Under the pieces are notes generated by a model that made no database searches, was not told the origin of the DNA, and saw only the letters and a list, made by a program, of their open reading frames with translations. DNA of 64,000 nt from Pollutimonas sp. M17. Its GTDB lineage: Bacteria > Pseudomonadota > Gammaproteobacteria > Burkholderiales > Burkholderiaceae_B. Location: contig NZ_CP107548.1 in the NCBI RefSeq assembly GCF_025836975.1, positions 2,046,001 through 2,110,000 on the forward strand, read 5' to 3'. The first letter of the stretch is position 1. Every line of letters begins with the position of its first letter. Positions 56,384 through 64,000 of the stretch are shown piece by piece. A program made the translations under genes and the position numbers.

Positions 56384-57514
56384 TTAGAGTTCACCCAAAG
56401 TTATTCGCAACATGCGGCGCAGCGGTTCGGCCGCCCCCCATAGTAGCTGATCTCCTACCGTAAAAGCACTTAGATATTCCGGACCCATGGACATCTTGCG
56501 CAGACGGCCGACGGGAATATCCAGCGTGCCGGTCACGGCCACCGGAGTCAGTTGCTTCATGGTGGCGTCGCGTTCGTTGGGAATGACCTTGGCCCACTTG
56601 GAGCCTTCGCGCAGGATGTCGGTGACCTCGTCCAGCGGAACATCGCGCTTGAGCTTGATGGTAAGCGCCTGGCTGTGGCAACGCATCGCGCCGATGCGCA
56701 CGCACAGGCCATCGATAGGCGTTGCCGCCGTGCCGAAGGCATCGCCGCGACCCAGTATCTTGTTGGTTTCGGCCTCGGCTTTCCATTCCTCGCGCGACAC
56801 GCCGTTACCCAGATCCTTGTCGATCCAGGGAATCAGGTTGCCGCCCAGCGGAACGCCGAACTGCTGCTGCGGCAGGCCGGGATCCTGCTGCGCCTGCAGG
56901 ACGCCGCGATCGATTTCCAGGATGGCGGAGGCGGGATCGTCCAGCAGGTGCTTGACCGAACTGTTGAGCAGGCCGAACTGGGTGAGCAGTTCGCGCATGT
57001 GCTGCGCCCCGCCGCCCGATGCCGCCTGGTAGGTCATGCTGGTCATCCATTGGATCAGGTCCTGATTGAACAGGCCGGCCAGGCCCATGAGCATGCAGCT
57101 TACCGTGCAATTGCCGCCGACGTAGTTCTTGACGCCGCGCTTGAGCGCGGCATCGATCACGGGACGGTTGACCGGATCGAGCACGATGATGGCGTCATCG
57201 GCCATGCGCAGCGTGCTGGCCGCGTCGATCCAGACGCCGTCCCAGCCCGCGGCGCGCAGCTTGGGATACACGGCCGTGGTGTAGTCGCCGCCCTGGGCGG
57301 TAAGAATGATGGGCAGTTTTTTCAGCGCTTCGATGTCGTAGGCGTCTTGCAAGGCGCCCGCGCCATCGGCCCAGGCGGGTGCCGCCCCGCCCGCGTTGCT
57401 GGTGGAAAAGAACACCGGCTGAAACAAGGAAAAATCATTCTCGTCGCGCATGCGCTGCATGAGGACTGAACCCACCATGCCGCGCCAACCGACTAAACCT
57501 ACTGCTTGGCTCAT
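56384..57514 (-). CDS. asd: Aspartate-semialdehyde dehydrogenase
   Basis: A 376-residue NADP enzyme for lysine/threonine/methionine/cell-wall precursors. [18 protein letters not shown] (NADP), [13 protein letters not shown] with the catalytic cysteine, [14 protein letters not shown], and [18 protein letters not shown] (catalytic His) follow the gammaproteobacterial-type Asd. Confidence 0.97.
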   Translation of the reverse strand: MSQAVGLVGWRGMVGSVLMQRMRDENDFSLFQPVFFSTSNAGGAAPAWADGAGALQDAYDIEALKKLPIILTAQGGDYTTAVYPKLRAAGWDGVWIDAASTLRMADDAIIVLDPVNRPVIDAALKRGVKNYVGGNCTVSCMLMGLAGLFNQDLIQWMTSMTYQAASGGGAQHMRELLTQFGLLNSSVKHLLDDPASAILEIDRGVLQAQQDPGLPQQQFGVPLGGNLIPWIDKDLGNGVSREEWKAEAETNKILGRGDAFGTAATPIDGLCVRIGAMRCHSQALTIKLKRDVPLDEVTDILREGSKWAKVIPNERDATMKQLTPVAVTGTLDIPVGRLRKMSMGPEYLSAFTVGDQLLWGAAEPLRRMLRITLGEL

Positions 57515-57563
57515 GTTAAGTCGCTTAAATAGAAATAAAAGTCAAAAATCGAGTAACGAACTA

Positions 57564-58640
57564 TTATTTTAATGCTTTCAGCACGGCATCACCCATTTCG
57601 CTGGTGGAAACCTTGCTCGTGCCGGCCTCGTGGATGTCCGCGGTCCGCAGGCCCTGCTCCAGCACGGCGTGGACGGCGGCCTCGATCCGGGCGGCCTGGG
57701 CGGCCTCGTTCAGCGAATAGCGCAGCAGCATGGCGGCCGACAGGATGGTTGCCAGCGGATTGGCCATGTTCTTGCCGGCGATGTCGGGCGCCGAGCCATG
57801 GCTGGGCTCGTACAGGCCCTGGTTGGACGCATTGAGCGACGCCGAAGGCAGCATGCCTATCGACCCCGTCAGCATGGCGGCCTCGTCCGACAGGATGTCG
57901 CCGAACAGGTTGCCGGTGACGATGACGTCGAACTCCTTGGGCGCGCGCACCAGTTGCATGGCGGCATTGTCCACATACATGTGCGAAAGCTGGACATCGC
58001 TATATTCGCTGGACACATCGATCATGATGTCGCGCCAGAATTGCGAAGTCTCCAGCACATTGGCCTTGTCCACGCTGCACAGCCGCTTGCCGCGCTTCTG
58101 CGCCGCCTGGAAGGCCACATGCGCAATGCGGCGTATTTCGGACTCGGCGTAATGCATGGTGTCGTAACCCTGGCGCTGGCCCTTGAACGGCCCTTCCGCC
58201 ACCTCGCGCACGCCGCGCGGCTGGCCGAAATAGATGTCGCCGGTCAGTTCGCGCACGATCAGGATGTCCAGGCCGGCAACGACTTCAGGCTTCAGGGAAG
58301 AAGCGTTGGCCAGTTGTGGATACAAAATGGCGGGACGCAAATTGGCGAACAGGCCCAGCGCCTTGCGCAGGCCCAGGATGGCCTGTTCCGGACGCAGCTC
58401 GCGCGGCAGCTTGTCGTATTGCCAGTCGCCCACGGCGCCGAACAGGATGGCCGCCGAGTTCCTGGCCAGTTCCAGGGTGGAGGGCGGCAGCGGATGCCCT
58501 TGCTCGGCATAGGCGGCACCGCCCACGGGCGCGGTCTGCAGGTCGAGGTCCAGGCCCAGGGCGCCCAGTACGCGCACCGCCTGCTCGGTGATCTCGGGGC
58601 CGATTCCGTCCCCGGGCAATACAGCAATCTTGTAAGTCAT
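57564..58640 (-). CDS. leuB: 3-isopropylmalate dehydrogenase
   Basis: A 358-residue decarboxylating dehydrogenase of leucine synthesis. [14 protein letters not shown] start, [14 protein letters not shown], catalytic Tyr/Lys in [15 protein letters not shown] and [16 protein letters not shown], metal/NAD region [25 protein letters not shown] and [15 protein letters not shown]. 107 bases after leuD with a terminator-like hairpin between. Confidence 0.97.
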   Translation of the reverse strand: MTYKIAVLPGDGIGPEITEQAVRVLGALGLDLDLQTAPVGGAAYAEQGHPLPPSTLELARNSAAILFGAVGDWQYDKLPRELRPEQAILGLRKALGLFANLRPAILYPQLANASSLKPEVVAGLDILIVRELTGDIYFGQPRGVREVAEGPFKGQRQGYDTMHYAESEIRRIAHVAFQAAQKRGKRLCSVDKANVLETSQFWRDIMIDVSSEYSDVQLSHMYVDNAAMQLVRAPKEFDVIVTGNLFGDILSDEAAMLTGSIGMLPSASLNASNQGLYEPSHGSAPDIAGKNMANPLATILSAAMLLRYSLNEAAQAARIEAAVHAVLEQGLRTADIHEAGTSKVSTSEMGDAVLKALK

Positions 58641-58682
58641 GATTCTTCCTGAATTAAGTGGGTGTGCGTGTGCCGCACACAG

Positions 58683-58709
58683 AAAAAGGGCTGCGTCGCC
58701 GCGGCCCTT
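58683..58709 (-). terminator. Intrinsic terminator-like hairpin between leuD and leuB
   Basis: On the - strand, AAGGGCCGCG - GCGA - CGCAGCCCTT followed by TTTCT. A 10-bp stem with one wobble and a U-rich tail. It may set leuB-asd expression below leuCD. Confidence 0.7.
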
Positions 58710-58747
58710 GTCTTATCGATGAAGCCCGGCGGGCACCGGGCGGACTC

Positions 58748-59398
58748 CTAGGCGATGGGGCGCGCTTCCAGCCAGGGATGGCGCGCCAGCCGCTCGGCCT
58801 CGAAGGCGCGGATGACATCGGCCTTTTGCAGCGTAAGCCCGATTTCATCCAGGCCGTTGAGCAGGCAGTGCTTGCGGAAGGGCTCGATATCGAAAGCCAG
58901 TTCGCGGCCGTCCTGCGCAATCACCACCTGGCGCTCCAGGTCGATGCGCAGCTTGTAGCCGGCAAAGGCCCTGACCTCGTCGAACAGCCTGGCTACTTGA
59001 AGTTCCGGCAGCACGATGGGCAGCAAACCGTTCTTGAAGCTGTTGTTGAAGAAGATATCGGCATAGGACGGCGCGATGATCGCGCGAAAGCCGTATTGCG
59101 TCAAAGCCCAGGGCGCATGCTCGCGGCTGGAGCCGCAACCGAAGTTCTTGCGGGCCAGCAGAATGGAAGCCCCCTGGTAGCGCGGCTGATTGAGGACGAA
59201 GTCGGGGTTCAGCGGGCGCTTGGAGTTGTCCATGCCGGGTTCGCCGTGATCCAGGTAGCGCAGTTCGTCGAACAGGTTGGGACCGAAGCCCGTGCGCTGG
59301 ATGGACTTCAGGAACTGCTTGGGAATGATCAGGTCGGTGTCGACGTTTTCACGGTCCAGCGGCGCGACCAGGCCATGATGGGTGGTGAATGCTTGCAT
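58748..59398 (-). CDS. leuD: 3-isopropylmalate dehydratase small subunit
   Basis: A 216-residue aconitase-swivel subunit. [50 protein letters not shown] and [25 protein letters not shown] are standard. 9 bases after leuC. Confidence 0.97.
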   Translation of the reverse strand: MQAFTTHHGLVAPLDRENVDTDLIIPKQFLKSIQRTGFGPNLFDELRYLDHGEPGMDNSKRPLNPDFVLNQPRYQGASILLARKNFGCGSSREHAPWALTQYGFRAIIAPSYADIFFNNSFKNGLLPIVLPELQVARLFDEVRAFAGYKLRIDLERQVVIAQDGRELAFDIEPFRKHCLLNGLDEIGLTLQKADVIRAFEAERLARHPWLEARPIA

Positions 59399-59407
59399 GA
59401 CGGCTTC

Positions 59408-60814
59408 CTATCGAAAATTTCGTACATCAACAAAATGGCCCGCGATCGCGGCTGCCGCGGCCATGGCCGGGCTGACCAGGTGCGTGCGCCCGCCCTGCCC
59501 CTGGCGGCCTTCGAAATTGCGGTTCGAGGTGGACGCGCAACGTTCGCCCGGTTCCAGGCGGTCGGCGTTCATGGCCAGGCACATCGAGCATCCGGGCTCG
59601 CGCCATTCGAAGCCCGCGTCCAGGAAGATCTTGTCCAGGCCTTCCTTCTCGGCCTGCCGCTTGACCAGGCCCGAGCCGGGCACCACCATGGCCTGCTTGA
59701 CCGACGAGGCCACGCGCCTGCCGCGCGCCACCACCGCCGCGGCGCGCAGGTCTTCGATGCGCGCATTGGTACAGGATCCGATGAAGATGCGATCCACCTT
59801 GATATCGGTAAGCGGCGTGTTGGGCTTCAGGCCCATGTATTCCAGGGCGCGCTCCATGCCGTTGCGGCGCACGTCGTCTTTTTCCTTGTCGGGATCGGGT
59901 ACGCGGCTGTCGACGGGAAGCACCATTTCGGGCGACGTGCCCCACGACACCTGCGGGCTTATTTCGCGGGCATCGATCTCGACCACCCGGTCGAACTTGG
60001 CGCCGGGATCGGAATGCAGGGTGCTCCAGTACTGCACGGCCTGATCCCACAGGGCGCCGGACGGCGCATACGGGCGGCCGCGGAAGTAATCGATGGTCTT
60101 CTGGTCGACGGCCACCATGCCGGACCGGGCGCCGGCCTCGATGGCCATGTTGCAGACCGTCATGCGTCCTTCCACCGACAGGGCGCGCACCGTGCTGCCG
60201 CCGAATTCGATGGCATAGCCCGTGCCGCCGGCCGTGCCTATCTTGCCGATGACATACAGGACCAGGTCCTTGGCCGTGCAGCCCAGGGGCAACTCGCCTT
60301 CGACCTTGATCAGCATGCTCTTGTTCTTTTTCATGAGCAGCGTCTGCGTGGCCAGCACGTGCTCGACCTCGGAGGTGCCGATGCCGAAAGCCAGCGCGCC
60401 CAAGGCGCCGTGCGTGCTGGTATGGGAGTCGCCGCAGACCACCGTCATGCCCGGCAGGGTGGCGCCCTGCTCGGGGCCGATGATGTGCACGATGCCCTGG
60501 CGCAGGTCGTTCATGCGGAATTCGGTGATGCCGTATTTTTCGCAGTTGGCGTCCAGCGTGTCCACCTGAAGCCGCGAAATGGGATCCTGTATGCCCTGGT
60601 TGCGGTCCGTCGTGGGCACGTTATGGTCGGCCACGGCCAGGTTGGCTCCTATGCGCCATGGCTTGCGGCCGGCCAGCGCCAGGCCCTCGAATGCCTGCGG
60701 ACTGGTCACTTCGTGAACCAGATGACGGTCGATGTACAGCAAACAGGTGCCGTCCGACTCTTGATGCACCACGTGTGCATTCCAGAGTTTGTCGTAGAGG
60801 GTTTGTGCCATGGG
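59408..60814 (-). CDS. leuC: 3-isopropylmalate dehydratase large subunit
   Basis: A 468-residue [4Fe-4S] hydro-lyase from ATG 60814 ([16 protein letters not shown]). [31 protein letters not shown], cluster cysteines in [13 protein letters not shown] and [11 protein letters not shown], and substrate region [14 protein letters not shown] frame open upstream has no good start support. Confidence 0.97.
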   Translation of the reverse strand, partial: PMAQTLYDKLWNAHVVHQESDGTCLLYIDRHLVHEVTSPQAFEGLALAGRKPWRIGANLAVADHNVPTTDRNQGIQDPISRLQVDTLDANCEKYGITEFRMNDLRQGIVHIIGPEQGATLPGMTVVCGDSHTSTHGALGALAFGIGTSEVEHVLATQTLLMKKNKSMLIKVEGELPLGCTAKDLVLYVIGKIGTAGGTGYAIEFGGSTVRALSVEGRMTVCNMAIEAGARSGMVAVDQKTIDYFRGRPYAPSGALWDQAVQYWSTLHSDPGAKFDRVVEIDAREISPQVSWGTSPEMVLPVDSRVPDPDKEKDDVRRNGMERALEYMGLKPNTPLTDIKVDRIFIGSCTNARIEDLRAAAVVARGRRVASSVKQAMVVPGSGLVKRQAEKEGLDKIFLDAGFEWREPGCSMCLAMNADRLEPGERCASTSNRNFEGRQGQGGRTHLVSPAMAAAAAIAGHFVDVRNFR

Positions 60815-60851
60815 GTGCCCTTTGGAGAGGTAAACGGAAAAGCCTGGATGA

Positions 60852-60879
60852 ATTATGCCATCTTGCAAACCCGGTACAA
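60852..60879 (-). promoter_or_regulatory. Possible promoter of leuC
   Basis: - strand TTGTAC (60874-60879), 16-base spacer, CATAAT (60852-60857). Only a moderate match; no leucine-rich leader ORF seen in the 155-base gap before leuC. Confidence 0.4.
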
Positions 60880-60969
60880 GACAAGTTCTTATACTGGTAT
60901 CGGCAGTGACACCCTACCCGGCTTCCGTCTACCGCATAGGATCGAAACGGCTCCCGCCCTTGGAGGGCT

Positions 60970-61629
60970 TCAGGCGGCGCCGCTGGCCCGCAACAGGCCC
61001 TGCTTGCGCAATCCGGCCAGCGCTTCCGCGAAGGCCTGCGCATTGCGCGCGACCTCGGCTGCGGGCATGCCCTGCTTGTACAGGGCGGATCCCAGGCCGA
61101 AGCCATTCGCGCCGGCGCGCAGGTAATCCGCCATGGTGTCGGGCCGTATGCCCCCGACCGGCAGCAAGCGGTGCCCCGACGGCAGTACGGCGCGCCAGGC
61201 CTTGACCACGGCGGGTGCGATCTGCTCGGCCGGATACAGCTTCAGGGCATCGGCGCCATTGGCCAGCGCGGCGAAGGCTTCGGTGGGCGTAGCCACGCCG
61301 GGCACGCACAGCAGGCCCGACTGCTTGGCCTGGCGAACGACCGCCGGATCGCTGTGCGGCATCAGCACCAGCTTGCCGCCCGCCCGGGCGATCGCCATGG
61401 CGTCGGCCGGCGACATGACGGTTCCGCCGCCCACCAGCAGGTCGGGAAACCGCTCAGCCAGAAGCGCGATGCTCTCCAGCGGACGCGGCGAATTCAACGG
61501 CACTTCGAGAATACGGAAACCGGCATCCACGACGCCTTCGGCAATGGAGACCACCTCTTCGGGGATTACGCCACGAAAGATCGCGATCAGCGGGAACTCG
61601 TCCAGATAAGTATGGATATGCATCGTCAT
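60970..61629 (-). CDS. dgoA: 2-dehydro-3-deoxy-6-phosphogalactonate aldolase
   Basis: A 219-residue class I aldolase of the KDPG/KDPGal family. LIAIFRGVIPEEVVSIAEGVVDAGFRILEVPLNSPRPLESI (in parts) is DgoA type (RG and E-V-P-L-N-S), Schiff-base lysine in GADALKLYPAEQ, phosphate loop PVGGIRPDTMADYLRAGANGFGLGSALY. ATG 61629 or 61623 could be the start. Splits KDPGal to pyruvate and glyceraldehyde-3-phosphate. Confidence 0.92.
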   Translation of the reverse strand: MTMHIHTYLDEFPLIAIFRGVIPEEVVSIAEGVVDAGFRILEVPLNSPRPLESIALLAERFPDLLVGGGTVMSPADAMAIARAGGKLVLMPHSDPAVVRQAKQSGLLCVPGVATPTEAFAALANGADALKLYPAEQIAPAVVKAWRAVLPSGHRLLPVGGIRPDTMADYLRAGANGFGLGSALYKQGMPAAEVARNAQAFAEALAGLRKQGLLRASGAA

Positions 61630-61654
61630 TCCAAAAAATAGCGCGTTGAAGCCA

Positions 61655-62587
61655 TCAGGCCACCAGGCCCAGGTGGCGCGCGATGCCGAGCATGCCAAGA
61701 TAGCTTGCCTGCTCGGGGCAGCCGGAGCCGCTCAGCCCGAAGACCGAAAGCGCCTCTTGGTAACGCTGGAGCAAAGCCGGCTTGCACACCAGATGGATAT
61801 GCGGCGCCGTGCCGGATCCAAGCAAGGCCAGGGCTTCGCGGATTTCCTCGCCGATCAGCAGGCCGGAAAGATAATCGGGGGCCAGTTCGCTTGCCAAGCC
61901 GCCGAGCAGGCCGCGCGAGCGCACGGAAAACAGATTGTGCAACACCGCGCCCTCGGCCGCCACCGCGCAGCCGGCGGAAAACGCGGCGCGCCCCTGCTCC
62001 CAGGAAATCGGGTCGCCCTCGGGCATGGTGCGCGACAGGATGGAATGCTGCCGGAGCAAGGCATAGACCTCGCCGGTCATGTAGCTGTGGAAATCGCAGA
62101 TGCGGCGCTTCTCGACCCGCACCCATTTGCTGTGCGTGCCGGGCAGGACAAAGATGCCGTCATCGATGCCCAATGCGTCCAATGCGCCGAAAACCTGGGT
62201 TTCCTCGCCCCGCATCACGTCGGGCGCGCCATCGGCATGCCCGGTGAGCAATCCCGGCACAAAGCCGATGGATCCGTCCGTCCTGTCGGCCCAGGCCAGG
62301 CCGCGGCCCAGTTCCTCGAAGCCGGCCGGGCAAGGCAGGTACGGCGCCTCGCGCCAACCCTGGCGGCTGCCCACCATGCCCGCCGCCAGCACGGCCGCCC
62401 CAGGATGGGTATGCAGCCATGCGCCCGCCACCTTGTCGAACACAGCCTGGAAATCGCGCCCTGCCACGGCCATGATGCCGTCGGCCGTGTCGGCCTGATC
62501 GACGATGCGGCCCCGGCCATCCATAAGCGCGGCCCGCAGCGATGTGGTGCCCCAATCCAGGGCGATTAGATGCGTGTCATCGGACAT
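61655..62587 (-). CDS. dgoK: 2-dehydro-3-deoxygalactonokinase
   Basis: A 310-residue kinase. N-terminal phosphate loop LIALDWGTTSLRAALMDGRG, AGMVGSRQGWREAPYLPCP, EETQVFGALDAL, and FVLPGTHSKWVRVE typical of DgoK. Supplies the substrate of DgoA 25 bases downstream. Galactonate dehydratase (dgoD) is not in the window. Confidence 0.94.
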   Translation of the reverse strand: MSDDTHLIALDWGTTSLRAALMDGRGRIVDQADTADGIMAVAGRDFQAVFDKVAGAWLHTHPGAAVLAAGMVGSRQGWREAPYLPCPAGFEELGRGLAWADRTDGSIGFVPGLLTGHADGAPDVMRGEETQVFGALDALGIDDGIFVLPGTHSKWVRVEKRRICDFHSYMTGEVYALLRQHSILSRTMPEGDPISWEQGRAAFSAGCAVAAEGAVLHNLFSVRSRGLLGGLASELAPDYLSGLLIGEEIREALALLGSGTAPHIHLVCKPALLQRYQEALSVFGLSGSGCPEQASYLGMLGIARHLGLVA

Positions 62588-62588
62588 T

Positions 62589-64000
62589 TCAACTGGCGAC
62601 CTTCATATTGCTGCGCTCCACGAACCGCCCCGCCCTTGCGGCGATGGCTTTATCCCGACCGATGAAACTGAGGCGGCCGTTCACCCAGACCTGTTCGATT
62701 CCCTGGCTGAACTGAGCCGGTTCGGCATAAGTGGCCAAGTCGCGCACCTTGTCCGGGTCGAACACGACCACGTCCGCAAAGTACCCGGGCTTGAGCAGGC
62801 CGCGCCCGCCAAGACCGAAGCGCCTTGCCGACATGCCCGTCATTTTATGGATGGCCTGCGCCAAGGGCAAGGTTCCCTTGATTCGCCAGTATTGGTCGAG
62901 CACTCGCGGGAATGCGCCCCACAGCCGGGGGTGCGGATGCCTGTCATGCGGCAGGCCATCGGACCCTATCATGGACAGCGGATGGGCCACCACGCGATCC
63001 ACGTCGTCCTGGCGCATCTGGAAATAGCAGGCGCCGCCCGGCTGCAGGCGCTGGCAAGCCTGCTTCTGCGAGATGCCCCACAGCGCGGCGATGTCCTTGA
63101 GATAGCGGCCAACCATTTCCGGATGCGCTTCGCTGCCGGTTATCAGGATATCGATGACGCCGTCGACCAGATCCTCCCGCAGGACCGTGGAGCCCGCGGT
63201 ATACGGGTACACATCCATGGCGATGGGCTGCTCCCGGGCCAGCCGCTCGATCAGCGGCAGCGTCTCGGCCGTGCGGCCCCAGTTCTCCGGCCCGGCGCAT
63301 TTGTGATGGGAAAGCACCAGCGGCGCGCCGGCCGTACGCGCCGTGAGGGCCGCTTCTTCGATGGCCTGGACAATGCCACGCAGTTCGTCCCGCACGTGGG
63401 TCGCATAGACGCCGCCGTGCGCGGCCACGACCTTGACCAGGGAAGACAGCTCGTGAATGTCCGCCGCATAGGCTTGCCGATAGAACACGCCCGAGGACAT
63501 GCCCAGGGCGCCGGCCCGCATGGCGTCGTCCAGCACACGGCTCATGGCCTGCGTCTCGGCGGCGGAGGCCGGGCTGTCCAGGCTGGCCATGGCCTGCATG
63601 CGCAAAGCGGTATGGCCGATCAGGGCGGCCACGTTCACGCCGGGCCGGGCCTGGTCTATGGCCCGGCGATACGCCGCGAGCGACTCGAAGCGGAACTGCC
63701 TGCGGCCCAGCAATGAAAGAGGCGCCGCCGGCTCGTCCGTGACGATGGGCACCAGGGAAATGCCGCAATTTCCGGTGATGACCGTGGTAATGCCCTGGGA
63801 CAGCTTGGGCAGCATGTCCGGATGATCCAGGACGGCGGCGTCGTCGTGCGTGTGGACGTCGATGAAGCCCGGCGCAACCACCATGCCGGCGCAATCGTGC
63901 ACCGTGAAATTGCCCGGTTCCGCCTGCGCCGGCGGCGCCGCTCCAGGCGGCAGCACCGCAAGCAGCTTGTCGCCTTGTATCCAGACATCGCCCGGCTTCC
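62589..64000 (-). CDS. N-acyl-D-amino-acid deacylase-type amidohydrolase, 5' end beyond window
   Basis: At least 470 residues of an amidohydrolase (D-aminoacylase family), frame open to the right edge (KPGDVWIQGDKLLAVL precedes the first internal GTG at 63956). Metal motif GFIDVHTHDDAAVL, TVITGNCGISLVP, carboxylate/lysine-type region VLSHHKCAGPENWG, IGSDGLPHDRHPHPRLWGAFPRVL and PGYFADVVVFDPDKV. Releases D-amino acids from N-acyl forms in related enzymes. Stop one base before dgoK. Confidence 0.9.
   Translation of the reverse strand, partial: KPGDVWIQGDKLLAVLPPGAAPPAQAEPGNFTVHDCAGMVVAPGFIDVHTHDDAAVLDHPDMLPKLSQGITTVITGNCGISLVPIVTDEPAAPLSLLGRRQFRFESLAAYRRAIDQARPGVNVAALIGHTALRMQAMASLDSPASAAETQAMSRVLDDAMRAGALGMSSGVFYRQAYAADIHELSSLVKVVAAHGGVYATHVRDELRGIVQAIEEAALTARTAGAPLVLSHHKCAGPENWGRTAETLPLIERLAREQPIAMDVYPYTAGSTVLREDLVDGVIDILITGSEAHPEMVGRYLKDIAALWGISQKQACQRLQPGGACYFQMRQDDVDRVVAHPLSMIGSDGLPHDRHPHPRLWGAFPRVLDQYWRIKGTLPLAQAIHKMTGMSARRFGLGGRGLLKPGYFADVVVFDPDKVRDLATYAEPAQFSQGIEQVWVNGRLSFIGRDKAIAARAGRFVERSNMKVAS

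Noticed and set aside
58658-61126. An 822-codon + strand frame opposite leuD/leuC.
   Set aside because: Antisense shadow spanning three well-supported genes; no recognisable domain.

Overview
The window reads as a high-GC, gene-dense piece of a betaproteobacterial chromosome, most likely Burkholderiales and probably Alcaligenaceae (Bordetella/Achromobacter/Pusillimonas type). The evidence is the block leuC-leuD-leuB-asd-fimV-truA-trpF, a Bug-type periplasmic binding protein, a SUF operon with an Rrf2 regulator and sufT, a complete rpmI-rplT-pheS-pheT-ihfA-merR string, and a sugar-transport-free PTS. No insertion sequence, phage, plasmid origin or CRISPR array was seen. The one tRNA is tRNA-Val(GAC).

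Left end (1-7553): a biofilm-matrix block on the + strand. The end of pgaB, then pgaC and pgaD, make and export poly-beta-1,6-N-acetylglucosamine. They are followed by a compact curli locus: csgE, csgF, csgG, one curlin-repeat subunit with a natural five-histidine run, a small CsgH/CsgC-like protein, and a LuxR-type regulator whose receiver domain has lost its phosphorylation site, as in CsgD. From 7606 to 13963 lies the - strand operon sufR-like, sufB, C, D, S, U, T, with a promoter embedded in a perfect palindrome. Upstream of it are an Atm1-type ABC exporter, a LysR regulator and a divergent AtuA-type/Bug catabolic cluster.

Middle (19.7-29.2 kb): an ECF sigma/anti-sigma pair, sdaA, a DUF455 ferritin-like protein, an AraC-type regulator, then merR, ihfA, pheT, pheS, rplT and rpmI, all on the - strand from sdaA onward. 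The usual upstream partners infC and thrS are not adjacent: they sit at 43.5-46.1 kb. About 14 kb separates them from rpmI. That segment contains a TorF-like porin, a three-gene LodA/LodB-type quinoprotein cassette (Tat-secreted small protein, CTQ oxidase-like protein, FAD modifying enzyme), comM, a glycosyltransferase bracketed by direct repeats, ubiK, a lipoprotein, glnK-amtB with a sigma-54 promoter, and gshB-PTS IIA-ptsH-ptsI.

Two translation/transcription controls stand out around thrS-infC. The infC gene starts at an AUC codon. The thrS leader encodes an 11-residue peptide with five threonines, followed by mutually exclusive hairpins, which is the arrangement of a classical ribosome-mediated attenuator.

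Right end (46.4-64 kb): tRNA-Val, ergothioneine genes egtB-egtD, kynU, trpF, a two-gene TRAP permease, truA, fimV with a 15-bp minisatellite, asd, leuB, leuD, leuC, then dgoA-dgoK and a D-aminoacylase-type amidohydrolase that runs off the right edge.

The strongest candidates for undescribed biology are the thrS leader-peptide attenuator (46075-46229) and the Tat-protein/LodA/LodB cassette with its upstream palindrome (30505-34139).
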